DNA of 54,345 bases from an uncultured SAR86 cluster bacterium (GCA_902547295.1 CACCNJ010000009.1:1-54345); one strand, 5' to 3'; positions 45,576 to 54,345 are shown, counted from the first letter of the stretch. Numbers and translations: made by a program. Notes: generated from the sequence alone by a model not told the origin.

Positions 45576-46826
45576 ATGGATTTTTATTCACTACTGCAAA
45601 TAATAATTGGATTCTTTGGCTTAATAATCATAGCTTTACCTTTATCAGATAATTACAAAATCATAAATTATAAATATGTAATTTATGGTATTTTGTCCCA
45701 AATATTATTAGCAGCTATATTATTAAAAGTGCCATTAATAATAAGTGCATTTGAAATATTGGGTAATGGAGTAGTAATTCTTCAAGAGGCAACAATTGAG
45801 GGAGCTAATTTTGTTTTCGGTTACCCTCCATCTGATGATACAAATCCATATAGATCTTTACTAGAAACGTTTGCATTTGGGGTTCTTCCATACATTATCG
45901 TAATGGCATGCATATCTGCAATATTGTGGTATTGGGGAATCTTACCTTTTATTGTTAATTTGATTTCTAAAGCATGCCAAAAACTCTTTAATATAGGAGG
46001 ACCTGTTGGTCTTGGCGCAGCTGCAAATATATTCGTTGGTCAAGTTGAAGCACCTTTATTAGTGAGACCATATGTAAGCAAATTATCAAATAAAGAACTA
46101 TTAATTTTAATGACTGCAGGTATGGCAACCGTTGCAGGCTCAGTAATGGTTGCGCTTATAAGTATTTTAGAAAGTGCTTTTATAAATGAAAATTTGATTC
46201 AACATTTTATAACTGCTTCAGTTTTATCAGTTCCTGCGGCAATAATGTATGCAAATATCATGATTCCCTCAAATTCAATAACTGATTTTAATGAGAATAA
46301 GGTTCCAAAAGTTTACAAAAGTACAATGGATGCAGTTACCAGAGGTGCTTCAGACGGAGCGAGTATTGCAGTTAGTGTTGGAACAATTCTTATTGCTGTA
46401 ATTGCTTTAGTATATATTGTGAATTCAATTTTAGGCGCTGTCTCATATCAGTTTGGTTTTGATTTATCCATAGAAATTATTCTAGGCTATATTTTTGCTC
46501 CAATTGCATGGTTAATGGGTATCCCATGGAGCGAGGCAGTAATTGCTGGAGAATTACTTGGTATTAAAACTACTCTTAATGAATTTGTTGCTTATCCTGG
46601 ATTAGCTGCTTTAGATAACGGTGAACTTTCAGATAGATCAAAATTAATTACTTTCTATAGTTTGTGTGGCTTTGCTAATTTGTCTTCAGTGGGTATATTA
46701 ATATCTGGTATAACCGCAATGGCTCCTGAAAGAAAAGATGATCTTATAAGTGTTTCTTTCAAGGCACTAGTTGGAGCAACTCTCGCATCATGCATGACTG
46801 GCCTAATTGTTGGAATTTTTATTTAA
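45576..46826 (+). CDS. nupC: Concentrative nucleoside transporter (NupC family)
   Basis: Inner-membrane Na+- or H+-coupled nucleoside importer. 416 residues, multiple helices, with the CNT core GLGAAANIFVGQVEAPLLVRPY and TAGMATVAGSVMVALIS, the second half MDAVTRGASDGASIAVSV and LLGIKTTLNEFVAY. One base after the oxygenase gene, so probably co-expressed. Ends overlapping the convergent tspO by 4 bases. Confidence 0.93.
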   Translation: MDFYSLLQIIIGFFGLIIIALPLSDNYKIINYKYVIYGILSQILLAAILLKVPLIISAFEILGNGVVILQEATIEGANFVFGYPPSDDTNPYRSLLETFAFGVLPYIIVMACISAILWYWGILPFIVNLISKACQKLFNIGGPVGLGAAANIFVGQVEAPLLVRPYVSKLSNKELLILMTAGMATVAGSVMVALISILESAFINENLIQHFITASVLSVPAAIMYANIMIPSNSITDFNENKVPKVYKSTMDAVTRGASDGASIAVSVGTILIAVIALVYIVNSILGAVSYQFGFDLSIEIILGYIFAPIAWLMGIPWSEAVIAGELLGIKTTLNEFVAYPGLAALDNGELSDRSKLITFYSLCGFANLSSVGILISGITAMAPERKDDLISVSFKALVGATLASCMTGLIVGIFI

Positions 46827-47263
46827 TTATTTATAACAATAAAAAGGTTCAAATAAGAAGCAAAACATAACCAAATAACATAGGGCATGTATAAAAAAGT
46901 AGATATCCTATCTGTTTTAAAAAGTACTATTGTTATTTTTACATTTAAAAATATTAGTAACCATATATCTAGTAAAGCTATTACTGGCAAATGGAAAGCA
47001 AAAAACAACCAAGACCATATAGTATTAAAGAATAGCTGAATGAAAAATATTTTATATATTTTTTCAAACACCCTGTATGCAGATATAGACATGAATAAAT
47101 AAAGAATTGGCCAGACAATACCAAATACATAACCAGGGGGATTTAGAGATGACTTTGTAAGCTCTTGGTACCAGATGTCATCACCAGTATTTGACGAGGA
47201 CAGTCCACCCAATAAAAGAGCTAGAAAAGTAAAGGCAAAAACACTTAGCTTTTTGTCAAACAA
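46823..47263 (-). CDS. tspO: TspO/MBR family tryptophan-rich sensory protein
   Basis: Five-helix membrane protein binding tetrapyrroles and sterol-like ligands. About 146 residues from a TTG at 47263, giving MFDKKLSVFAFTFLALLLGG; a longer frame to TTG 47311 would overlap a small gene and add a non-family leader. Signatures: WYQELTKSSLNPPGYVFGIVWPILYLFMS, FNTIWSWLFFAF, YMPYVIWLCFASYLN. The start choice is uncertain. Confidence 0.82.
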   Translation of the reverse strand: MFDKKLSVFAFTFLALLLGGLSSSNTGDDIWYQELTKSSLNPPGYVFGIVWPILYLFMSISAYRVFEKIYKIFFIQLFFNTIWSWLFFAFHLPVIALLDIWLLIFLNVKITIVLFKTDRISTFLYMPYVIWLCFASYLNLFIVINN

Positions 47264-47264
47264 A

Positions 47265-47408
47265 TTATCTATTTCTAAAAAATCTTCCGATGGTATCGGA
47301 AATATTACCAAATAAATTTGAACCCTTTGGTCTGGCTTCTATATAAATGTAAAAACCAACAAAAACCAAGGAGATAAGAAAAACCCAAACTGCGTCATAT
47401 TCACCCAT
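47265..47408 (-). CDS. Small single-pass membrane protein (47 aa)
   Basis: Found by hand translation upstream of tspO on the same strand. MGEYDAVWVFLISLVFVGFY is a short N-terminus followed by a helix, then a basic, Gly-rich tail (ARPKGSNLFGN, GRFFRNR). Its stop TAA is one base before the proposed tspO TTG, suggesting coupling. No clear ribosome site. Unknown function. Confidence 0.5.
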   Translation of the reverse strand: MGEYDAVWVFLISLVFVGFYIYIEARPKGSNLFGNISDTIGRFFRNR

Positions 47409-47449
47409 AGTTAAATTATAAATGTTTTATTATTTTAAATATATTCTTA

Positions 47450-48565
47450 TTAAATTTTTTCAACAATTATTGAGCAAACTGAGTAACCTGCTCCAAACGA
47501 ACAGATTAATCCTTTTTCTCCTGATTGCAGGTCATTATGAAGATTGAATGCAAACATTGATCCAGCACTAGCCAAATTACCAAATTTTTCAATAGGAAGA
47601 GGAGCTAATGATGTATCAAAATCGTCTGACCCTATAATTTTAGAAACAATTAAATTTACCATTCGAGCATTGGCCTGATGTAACCAAAACTTTTTAATAT
47701 CATCGGCTTTAAGATTATTTTCTTCGAGTTGATTATTAATAATATCTGCCACCATTGGACAAACTTCCTTAAAAACACTATTGCCATTTTGATAAAAAAG
47801 TAAATCATCATAAGATTTTTCATCGCTAGCAGCTCTTGCAAGATAACTCCAATCACTTCTGATATTATTTGAGAATTTTGTAATTAATTTTCTATCTAGA
47901 ATTTTAAAGCCATTATTTGAAGTATTATTTTTTGATACTACTGTAGCAACACAACCATCTCCAAAAATGAAATGTATATCTCTTTTTGCATAGTTTACAA
48001 ATGGAGTTGATATCTCAGGGTTTATTACAAGAACAGTATTTGCAATACCTGAGGCGATATCACTAACGGCATTATTAATTGCAAATGTTGTTGAAGAACA
48101 ACCAACTAGCATATCATATGCATATCCATCAATACCAAGCTCATTTTGAATTTCGATGGCTACGGAAGGATAGTTTCTGGCAGCATGAGATGTGCCTAAA
48201 ATTACTGCATCAATATCATCTGGAGTAACGCCAGCATTATCCATTGCTTTTTGAGCTGCTTTAATTCCAACTTCTGCATGAATTGACATCTTTGATTCGT
48301 CTTCATGGACTACTGAAGGCATCATTTTATTTATATCTAAGATATTTTTTTTATCGATTACATGTCTGGTTTTTATACCTGATGCTTTTTCAATAAATTC
48401 GGTTGATGAATATTCAAGTTTTTCTATTTCACCACTATCAATTCTATCTTTATTACTTATATTAAAATTATCTACATAAGAATTGAATGAGAGAACGATT
48501 TCATCATTACTAATTGTATCTTCTGGATACCAAATGCCCGTGCCAGCTATATGAATATCTTTCAT
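47450..48565 (-). CDS. Beta-ketoacyl-ACP synthase III-like enzyme (FabH family)
   Basis: Thiolase-fold condensing enzyme, 371 residues. Catalytic triad Cys156 (DMLVGCSSTT), His296 (WLHQANARM) and Asn330 (FGNLASAGS). Longer N-terminus and a VHEDESKMSIHAE insert set it apart from housekeeping FabH (about 320 residues), resembling the larger Pseudomonas-type homologues that can use acyl-CoA. Could initiate or shunt fatty-acid synthesis. Divergent from an alpha/beta hydrolase gene, 38 bp apart. Confidence 0.85.
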   Translation of the reverse strand: MKDIHIAGTGIWYPEDTISNDEIVLSFNSYVDNFNISNKDRIDSGEIEKLEYSSTEFIEKASGIKTRHVIDKKNILDINKMMPSVVHEDESKMSIHAEVGIKAAQKAMDNAGVTPDDIDAVILGTSHAARNYPSVAIEIQNELGIDGYAYDMLVGCSSTTFAINNAVSDIASGIANTVLVINPEISTPFVNYAKRDIHFIFGDGCVATVVSKNNTSNNGFKILDRKLITKFSNNIRSDWSYLARAASDEKSYDDLLFYQNGNSVFKEVCPMVADIINNQLEENNLKADDIKKFWLHQANARMVNLIVSKIIGSDDFDTSLAPLPIEKFGNLASAGSMFAFNLHNDLQSGEKGLICSFGAGYSVCSIIVEKI

Positions 48566-48603
48566 AATATTTTAAAAATCTTTATAACCTATTATTATAA
48601 ATT

Positions 48604-49503
48604 ATGATTTTAAACACCTCCATTGATAATAGCTATTTATATGTGTATTTATCAAACATTTCAAACACTAAAGGAATTGTTCATATATGCCATGGTAAAG
48701 GTGAACATATTGGGAGGTATAAGTGGCTTATAAATAAATTAAATCATGATGGATATCATGTGATATCAATTGATCATAGAGGACATGGGAGATGGATAAA
48801 AAATAATCATAAAAAAGGTATCTTTGCTGAAAATAATGGATGGGAGATAATTACGGACGATCTCAAAAATCTAATCATTAGTACAAGTAAAAATTATCCT
48901 AATTTAGATCAATATCTTCTAGCACATAGTATGGGTTCATGGGTGGCATTAAATTTGATAATGAATGATATAAATATTAAAGGACTAATAATTTCTGGTT
49001 CTTCAAAGTTTCCAGCATTTCTTATGTTAGCCCAAAGATTTTTATTAAAAATATCTATATTCTTATTTGGTAAAAATTCAAATAATCTTGTTTTAGATTT
49101 TTTGACAGATAAAACATGGAATAAAAAATTAAAACCTAATAGAACATCTTTTGATTGGATATCGTCTGACCCAAAAAATGTAGATGAATATGTTGATGAC
49201 GATCTTTGTGGTTTTAGTGTAACTAATTCGATGTGGAAAGACATAAACCAAGGGTGTTCTATGGCTTTTAATAAAAATAACTATGTTAATTCAAATAAAA
49301 ATCTACCGATACTATTAATTGCAGGAACCAAAGACCCTGTAAGTGATTTTGGCAAAGGAATGGATTCTCTTTATGAAATGCTAAACAAAATTTTTACCAA
49401 CATAAATCATGTAAAAATTAATAATGATAGACATGAGGTTTTTAGCGGTCTTAAAAAAGAACTAGCATATAATGAATTAATATCATTCATTAAATCTATA
49501 TGA
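48604..49503 (+). CDS. Alpha/beta hydrolase, monoacylglycerol lipase-like
   Basis: Serine hydrolase of 299 residues. Lysophospholipase/monoglyceride-lipase pattern: HICHGKGEHIGRYKWL, SIDHRGHGRW, nucleophile elbow AHSMGSW (Ser109), Asp in IAGTKDPVSDF and His in NDRHEVF. No signal peptide, so cytoplasmic. Overlaps the next esterase gene by 4 bases. Confidence 0.85.
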   Translation: MILNTSIDNSYLYVYLSNISNTKGIVHICHGKGEHIGRYKWLINKLNHDGYHVISIDHRGHGRWIKNNHKKGIFAENNGWEIITDDLKNLIISTSKNYPNLDQYLLAHSMGSWVALNLIMNDINIKGLIISGSSKFPAFLMLAQRFLLKISIFLFGKNSNNLVLDFLTDKTWNKKLKPNRTSFDWISSDPKNVDEYVDDDLCGFSVTNSMWKDINQGCSMAFNKNNYVNSNKNLPILLIAGTKDPVSDFGKGMDSLYEMLNKIFTNINHVKINNDRHEVFSGLKKELAYNELISFIKSI

Positions 49504-50543
49504 AATTTTTACTTTTAGTATTTTTTACAAGTTCTTTGTTATCAGAAAGCATGCAATATAAGGACTACGATTTCAATAGTACTAAAAGAGAGTATTTAGT
49601 TTATGAACCAGAGAACTTCCATAAAGATAGCACTAAAAAACTGGTTATTGGTTTTCATGGCTATTCAGGAACTGCCTCTGCTTTTGAATCAGAAATAACT
49701 GGAGGATTAAATTTAATAGCTGAAAAATATAATTTTTTAGCAGTTTATCCTCAAGGAAAATATTTTTTTGACCTTGAAACATATACCTCTAAAACGTTTA
49801 TATCATCCTGGAATGATTTAACTGGATCTGTTACAAAGACACCTAATGGAGAAACATGCGACATTGATGCTGATATTTACCCTAAATATCCTGATTGTCC
49901 TGATACTGGAAGATGTTCCTGGCAAACTTGCGCTGATGATATCGGGTTCATTAATTCACTAATTGATTCTTTAAAAGAAAAGTATGAAATAGATGAAATA
50001 TATCTTATTGGAAATAGTGGAGGTGGAATGTTTGTTACAGCATTTGCATGTTCTTATCCAGAGAAAATATCAGGAGTATTAAGTGTTAACGGTATGCAAG
50101 CAAAAGATTTAGCTTGTACACCTGATCGTCCAGTCAATGCAATACTTTATGGATCTTTAAAAGATACAGGAGTGCCACCAGTTGATATAAGATCAGATGA
50201 TGGTTATTTTTGGGAACCATTAGAAAACACAATAAATTCATGGGCAAAAAAATTTAAATGTAACAAAGTATCTGAAAATAAATTTTCATTTAAAGAAAAT
50301 TATGTTGAAAACACTTACTCCAATTGTGATCAAAATAAGAGAGTTATATCAATCCTAAACTTAGACGCTGAACATGTATGGCCCGAAACAGGTTATATTG
50401 ATGATACGAAAAGTATATATATACCTTATGGTTATTGTGCAACAGACATTCAATCGTATTTAGGTTATCAAAAATGTGAAACAATCAATGATAATTCAGT
50501 TACTGAATTTTTAATTACAAAACTATTTGAATTTAAGATTTAA
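49500..50543 (+). CDS. Secreted esterase, PHB depolymerase / LpqC-like
   Basis: Extracellular or periplasmic esterase of 347 residues. Signal peptide to about residue 16, oxyanion region GFHGYSGTASAF, nucleophile GNSGGGM (Ser173), and a late His in AEHVWPE. Eight or more Cys (for example ETCDIDADIYPKYPDC, GRCSWQTC, FACSYPEK) point to disulfides outside the cytoplasm. Family members cleave polyhydroxybutyrate or feruloyl/acetyl esters. A candidate client of the type II system. Overlaps the next minus-strand gene by 11 bases. Confidence 0.82.
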   Translation: MKFLLLVFFTSSLLSESMQYKDYDFNSTKREYLVYEPENFHKDSTKKLVIGFHGYSGTASAFESEITGGLNLIAEKYNFLAVYPQGKYFFDLETYTSKTFISSWNDLTGSVTKTPNGETCDIDADIYPKYPDCPDTGRCSWQTCADDIGFINSLIDSLKEKYEIDEIYLIGNSGGGMFVTAFACSYPEKISGVLSVNGMQAKDLACTPDRPVNAILYGSLKDTGVPPVDIRSDDGYFWEPLENTINSWAKKFKCNKVSENKFSFKENYVENTYSNCDQNKRVISILNLDAEHVWPETGYIDDTKSIYIPYGYCATDIQSYLGYQKCETINDNSVTEFLITKLFEFKI

Positions 50544-51408
50544 TTATTTGGACAAGAGTATCTGAGATCAATTTTCTATCTTCAAAAAATGGAAAATGAC
50601 CAACATCCTCAAGATGAATTATATCTTTGTCATGATCTATATTTTGAAGTAATTCATTTTCAGGATTAAATCTAGCTAATTTATCTTTTTCGCTAAAAAT
50701 ATATTTGACGTTTTGTAATTTCAATATTTGGTCTTTTGAAAGCCTGAAAACATTACATGACTTTAAATCTATTGAACTAATTTCTTTCTCTGACTGATTA
50801 AATAATCGCTTCAAAGGATAAAGTTTAATTTCTCTTTCAGGATCATCTTCAACAACTTTTGTTCCATAAGGAGATTTAATTTGTCCTTTAGATCTTCCAT
50901 AAAATCCAGAACCCATTGTTCCAAATCCTTTTGTTTTTATTTCAGTTTCAGGAAATTTATGAATCCCATACTTCATTAAAAATTCAACAGCTTGATCTAG
51001 ATTACCTTTTGCAAAGTCAAGCAACATATCACCTACAAGGAATGGATATGCAATGTTCATACAAATTGTCATTTTATTTTGAAATTCTGTCGATAAATCC
51101 AAAGCGACTAACCCACCCCAACTATGACCAATCACAATTGGTTTCTTTATTCCGATTTCATTGAATACGTCTATGCAAAAATGGGTATGATCTCTAATTG
51201 AATCTACTATTGGGCCTGAAGTATATCCATGACCTGGTAAATCAATACCAAGAATATTAAATCGGTCATAAAGGTCTTCTAAATTAAACATTGAAATTAT
51301 TCTATGATCCATTCCTGCTCCAGGCACAAATATTATTGATGTTTTACTTACATCAAATGGAGTTTTTTCAAAAATATTAGCTCTATGATTTTTTAAATTT
51401 AATTGCAT
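50533..51408 (-). CDS. Alpha/beta hydrolase
   Basis: Cytoplasmic serine hydrolase, 291 residues: FVPGAGMDHRIIS (oxyanion), GIDLPGHGYTSG, nucleophile GHSWGGL (Ser96), Asp in FSEKDKLARF, His in EDVGHFPFFE. Substrate unknown. Its start overlaps the end of the BCCT carrier gene by 26 bases, so both are transcribed together. Confidence 0.85.
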   Translation of the reverse strand: MQLNLKNHRANIFEKTPFDVSKTSIIFVPGAGMDHRIISMFNLEDLYDRFNILGIDLPGHGYTSGPIVDSIRDHTHFCIDVFNEIGIKKPIVIGHSWGGLVALDLSTEFQNKMTICMNIAYPFLVGDMLLDFAKGNLDQAVEFLMKYGIHKFPETEIKTKGFGTMGSGFYGRSKGQIKSPYGTKVVEDDPEREIKLYPLKRLFNQSEKEISSIDLKSCNVFRLSKDQILKLQNVKYIFSEKDKLARFNPENELLQNIDHDKDIIHLEDVGHFPFFEDRKLISDTLVQIIKS

Positions 51409-52858
51409 TTTTAATGATCGATAATATTAGAAATAAATAAATTAGAATCAATGGTACAGATATTACAACTAAAAGCCACATAAATGAGTCCTTACCTCCT
51501 AAAAACATAATTAAAGCTGGTTGTATCATAAGAATTATTGCAAAAAAAACTCTCAAACTTCTAGAAGGTTTATCTTTAAAATTCTTCATTGATGCTGTAG
51601 CCAAAATATATGACAGAGAATCATAAGTTGTGCACAAAAATACTACTGCAATTATGGTAAACAAAATTAAGAAAAATGTTCCATAATCTAACGATGATAT
51701 AGTTTCAATAACAAGAGCATGTGATGTCATAGATTGGTCTGCATATATTTTTGGCGCATCCAAGATACCATTCTCATAAGCGTAAATAGATATATTTGAT
51801 AGAACCCCAATATGGAAAATACAGCCCAATGAACCAACAATCAAAGCTCCAAAGATCAATTCCCTCACAGTTTTATTATTTGAAATATTAACTATAAAAG
51901 CTCCTACTGCTGGTGCTAGAGCTATATACCATGCCCAATAAAAAACAGTCCAATCAAGCGAGTACTGTGATTTAAGTAAGCTAAGTGACAAATAGTTTTT
52001 TACAACATATGTAACTGGTTCAAATGTATTAATGACAATATATTTTGTAGGACCAGTTATTAAGATTAGTGTTAAAAAGGAGATAACAAGAATAATATTA
52101 AAATTACTAAGTTTTTTAATACCGTTTTGAAGGCCTCTATAAACACTTATTGAAACAATACTCATACATATTAATAACATGACAAAATCTAAATAAATTG
52201 TTTGATTAAGTCCAAACAATTTTGATATAGCAGCTGACATAAGAGGAAAGGATAGCGCCAGACCAACACCTGCTCCGGTTAATATTGCACCAATAAAAAA
52301 GATATCTAATAAAATTCTTATTGGTCCAGATTGTTCTTTTAGGAGTATTCCTGAAAAAGTTAGTGGAGTATTTGGATTCTTCATAAGTGAAAAAACAAAT
52401 GCTACTGTTGGAAGTATGTATAGGGCCCAACCTGTAAACATCCAATGGAATAATGGATAGGACCTTGCTTTCAGTAAAGATTGATCTTCACCTTCAATAG
52501 GATTTGTATAATAAACAAGCCATTCATAAGTAGACCAATAAAGAAGTGCAGCACCCATCCCAGTTGCAAATAACATTGAATACCATGAAAAATATGAATA
52601 ATTTGATCTCCCTTCAAGAACAATTTTTCTTGAACCACTTTTCGAAAATGCTATTACGACTAAGAAAACTAATACACCAAAACCAATATATAAAAATAAT
52701 GACTCAAAGTTTATTGCAAAAAAGGTATATATTGAGAGTAGATTTTTTGCACTACCTTTTGGATCAATAAGCACATAAGAAGACAGTAAGAGCAAAAAAC
52801 TAAATGTAATTACTAATACTGTTTTGCTCCAAAGAGGATTTAATTTTATATTAAACAT
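51383..52858 (-). CDS. BCCT-family transporter
   Basis: Inner-membrane carrier for betaine, carnitine, choline or DMSP-type solutes. About 491 residues from the ATG at 52858 (a TTG at 52888 is possible). Twelve helices; signature SWYSMLFATGMGAALLYWS (the Gly-Met-Gly region before the substrate Trp), LDWTVFYWAWYIALAPAVGAFI, and ATASMKNFKDKPSRSLR. The conserved aromatic box Trp residues are present. Promoter must lie in or near the neighbouring gene, as only 20 bp separate it from the divergent start. Confidence 0.9.
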   Translation of the reverse strand: MFNIKLNPLWSKTVLVITFSFLLLLSSYVLIDPKGSAKNLLSIYTFFAINFESLFLYIGFGVLVFLVVIAFSKSGSRKIVLEGRSNYSYFSWYSMLFATGMGAALLYWSTYEWLVYYTNPIEGEDQSLLKARSYPLFHWMFTGWALYILPTVAFVFSLMKNPNTPLTFSGILLKEQSGPIRILLDIFFIGAILTGAGVGLALSFPLMSAAISKLFGLNQTIYLDFVMLLICMSIVSISVYRGLQNGIKKLSNFNIILVISFLTLILITGPTKYIVINTFEPVTYVVKNYLSLSLLKSQYSLDWTVFYWAWYIALAPAVGAFIVNISNNKTVRELIFGALIVGSLGCIFHIGVLSNISIYAYENGILDAPKIYADQSMTSHALVIETISSLDYGTFFLILFTIIAVVFLCTTYDSLSYILATASMKNFKDKPSRSLRVFFAIILMIQPALIMFLGGKDSFMWLLVVISVPLILIYLFLILSIIKNAIKFKKS

Positions 52859-52878
52859 ATTAAATAAGAATATTGCTA

Positions 52879-53559
52879 ATGATAACAAATAAATATAAAT
52901 ATCCAGAACTTAAACGAATTGAAAATACCCTTGGACGATTCTATATAGATCCTGAAAATAATGAAGTGCCAAGTGTTACTACTGTTTTGGATAATATGTC
53001 TGATAAGCAATCATCCTTGAGTGAATGGAGAAACAGGGTGGGTGATATTGAAGCAGATAGAGTTATGAAAGAGGCTACAGATATTGGAACCATGGTGCAT
53101 TTATCTCTAGAAAATCATCTTAATGGTATTGATGAGGATATCTTTTCTGATAATAGCTTAGGCAATATGGCAAAAAGAATGTCAAAAAAATTAATAGATG
53201 ATGCTCTTGTAAACATCTCTGAAGTTTATGGATTAGAGGTCCATCTTGTCCTAAATAAACTTTATGCTGGAACAGCAGACTGTATTGGTGTTATTGATGG
53301 AAAAGATACTATTATTGATTTTAAAACATCAAAAAGAATTAAAAAAAAAGAGTGGATAGATGATTACTTTCTTCAGGGATGTGCTTATGCTAATGCTCAC
53401 AATATTATGTTTGAGACCAATATCTCACAAGTTGCTATATTAATGGTTGATAGAGACTTAATGTATAAAAAATTTTTAATCAAGGAAAGTGAATTTAAAC
53501 ACTATACGAATCTTTGGAAACAAAAGTTATTAAAATTTCATAACACCTTTAGCTGGTGA
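52879..53559 (+). CDS. PD-(D/E)XK exonuclease, MGME1/phage-type
   Basis: 226-residue nuclease. The core is seen as Glu120 (GLEVHLVL), Asp134 (AGTADCIGV) and Asp147-x-Lys149 (IIDFKTSK), with GTMVHLSLENHL and QGCAYANAHN around them; PSVTTVLD near residue 31 is usual for the MGME1-like group, also common as single-strand exonucleases in podophages. No recombination or phage neighbours are seen, so it may be a domesticated gene. ATG 52879; TTG 52873 also possible. Start 20 bp from the divergent BCCT start. Confidence 0.75.
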   Translation: MITNKYKYPELKRIENTLGRFYIDPENNEVPSVTTVLDNMSDKQSSLSEWRNRVGDIEADRVMKEATDIGTMVHLSLENHLNGIDEDIFSDNSLGNMAKRMSKKLIDDALVNISEVYGLEVHLVLNKLYAGTADCIGVIDGKDTIIDFKTSKRIKKKEWIDDYFLQGCAYANAHNIMFETNISQVAILMVDRDLMYKKFLIKESEFKHYTNLWKQKLLKFHNTFSW

Positions 53560-53565
53560 AATATT

Positions 53566-54345
53566 TTATTCCTCAATATCAATCGGCGCAGCGATACTCA
53601 TATCAGTATTCCTGAAACTTTGATCACCAAGAATTGGTTTAATTTTTTCAAGGTCGCTGTACATTAAAACGCCAGTAAGATCTATCATTGTTGAAGTTTG
53701 CTGAATAAACAATTCTGAGTTCCATTTGCTTATATCAGAATATTTGTTCCAGTAGTATCCTAAGAAACCACCTTGACCATATGCTGGTACATTTAAGCAT
53801 GTCCAAACTTCACAACTTGACCCATTCCAAACCAAAGGACTATTAGAAGTTAGGCTTTCGTCACAAGAATATTCATCGCAATCTTCATTATCTCTTAGTT
53901 CATTTGCTAATGCGATAATACCAACTCCCCACCATACTTGTTGAATGTTACCATTAGGGCCGGGCCTTTCAGGAACGGACAATATTCCTCTAGACCAACC
54001 ATACCTGTCTAAAGCATTTTTAGCAGACTCTATTAAATAATCATTATTTCTCGTCCATAAATATGATTGTTCTGTATAGCCAGTGGGGAGCACTTCTCCA
54101 TTCACCTCTTTATAGTCCATTTCTCCAAGGTGTTCTGCTTGTATTAATCCAACAACCTTATCTTTTAAATTGGGATTTTTTTTCAACCAAGAAACATCTT
54201 TGTGGGCTTGTTCCATACCAGGCATATAATGTCTGCAATCAAGATAAATAAGCAAAGTTCTATCTCTTTTTTCTTGAGGAATGTTAGAGAAGTATTTAAT
54301 TATACCTAATATACCTAAAGCACCATTATCTTGAGTAATAGATGG
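53566..54345 (-). CDS. M28-like zinc peptidase homologue (5' end outside window)
   Basis: The frame is open to the window edge (54345), so this is the C-terminal 259 codons. DNGALGILGIIKYFSNIPQEKR followed by RTLLIYLDCRHYMPG resembles the M28 pattern D-x-x-x-G...LL...R-T-L-x-F-x-x-x-x-x-E-E, but a Cys-Arg-His appears where metal-ligand Glu-Glu is usual. Several later Cys (DCDEYSCDES, CEVWTC) suggest an exported protein. Likely peptidase-related, possibly catalytically altered; modest confidence. Confidence 0.45.
   Translation of the reverse strand, partial: PSITQDNGALGILGIIKYFSNIPQEKRDRTLLIYLDCRHYMPGMEQAHKDVSWLKKNPNLKDKVVGLIQAEHLGEMDYKEVNGEVLPTGYTEQSYLWTRNNDYLIESAKNALDRYGWSRGILSVPERPGPNGNIQQVWWGVGIIALANELRDNEDCDEYSCDESLTSNSPLVWNGSSCEVWTCLNVPAYGQGGFLGYYWNKYSDISKWNSELFIQQTSTMIDLTGVLMYSDLEKIKPILGDQSFRNTDMSIAAPIDIEE

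Overview
The window looks like a chromosomal segment of a marine, AT-rich, gene-dense gammaproteobacterium, most likely of the SAR86 cluster or a close relative. This is inferred from the low-GC composition, short or overlapping gene junctions, several TonB-dependent receptors (TBDRs), many alpha/beta hydrolases, and the gammaproteobacterial-type order ftsK-lolA-crcB-serS. No rRNA, tRNA, CRISPR array, insertion sequence or integrated phage was seen. No gene-free stretch exceeds 300 bases.

Layout. (1) 1-7.4 kb: the 3' part of a PhoR-like sensor kinase, a Pho-box-like repeat array, a 987-residue lipoprotein built of two tandem beta-helix-like halves, and a TBDR. (2) 7.4-16.8 kb: a compact type II secretion operon, gspCDEFGHIJKLM. 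(3) 16.8-20.4 kb: a minus-strand operon ppk2-ppx-aquaporin, divergent from a PiT phosphate permease. (4) 20.4-24.9 kb: a TetR regulator divergent from a second TBDR, which is followed by a beta-propeller phytase. (5) 24.8-30.6 kb: epoxide hydrolase, DedA protein, HIT protein, MFS transporter, small membrane proteins, glycerophosphodiesterase and acyltransferase. (6) 30.6-33 kb: a torF-glnK-amtB nitrogen operon behind a near-consensus sigma-54 promoter. (7) 33-40.4 kb: an SDR, the trxB-quinone oxidoreductase operon, then ftsK-lolA-crcB-serS. (8) 40.4-46.8 kb: a PhoD-like phosphatase, a third TBDR with a carboxypeptidase-regulatory-like domain, a 2OG-Fe(II) oxygenase and a CNT nucleoside transporter. 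(9) 46.8-54.3 kb: TspO, a FabH-like synthase, three alpha/beta hydrolases, a BCCT carrier, an MGME1-like nuclease and a partial M28-like peptidase.

How the genes work together. Phosphorus is the main theme: sensing (PhoR), a putative Pho-controlled lipoprotein/TBDR uptake pair, phytate hydrolysis (phytase plus TBDR), PhoD-like and GDPD phosphodiester/monoester hydrolysis, inorganic phosphate import (PiT) and polyphosphate storage and mobilisation (PPK2, Ppx). The type II system next to the Pho-controlled receptor is a plausible exporter for secreted or surface hydrolases. A second theme is nitrogen (sigma-54, GlnK, AmtB, TorF).

The most unusual structural signal is that all three TBDR genes are followed within 20 nt by a strong hairpin, which itself ends only 4-10 nt before the start codon of the next same-strand gene (gspC, phytase, 2OG oxygenase). 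Three small membrane-protein genes of 32-47 codons were also found by hand on the minus strand.
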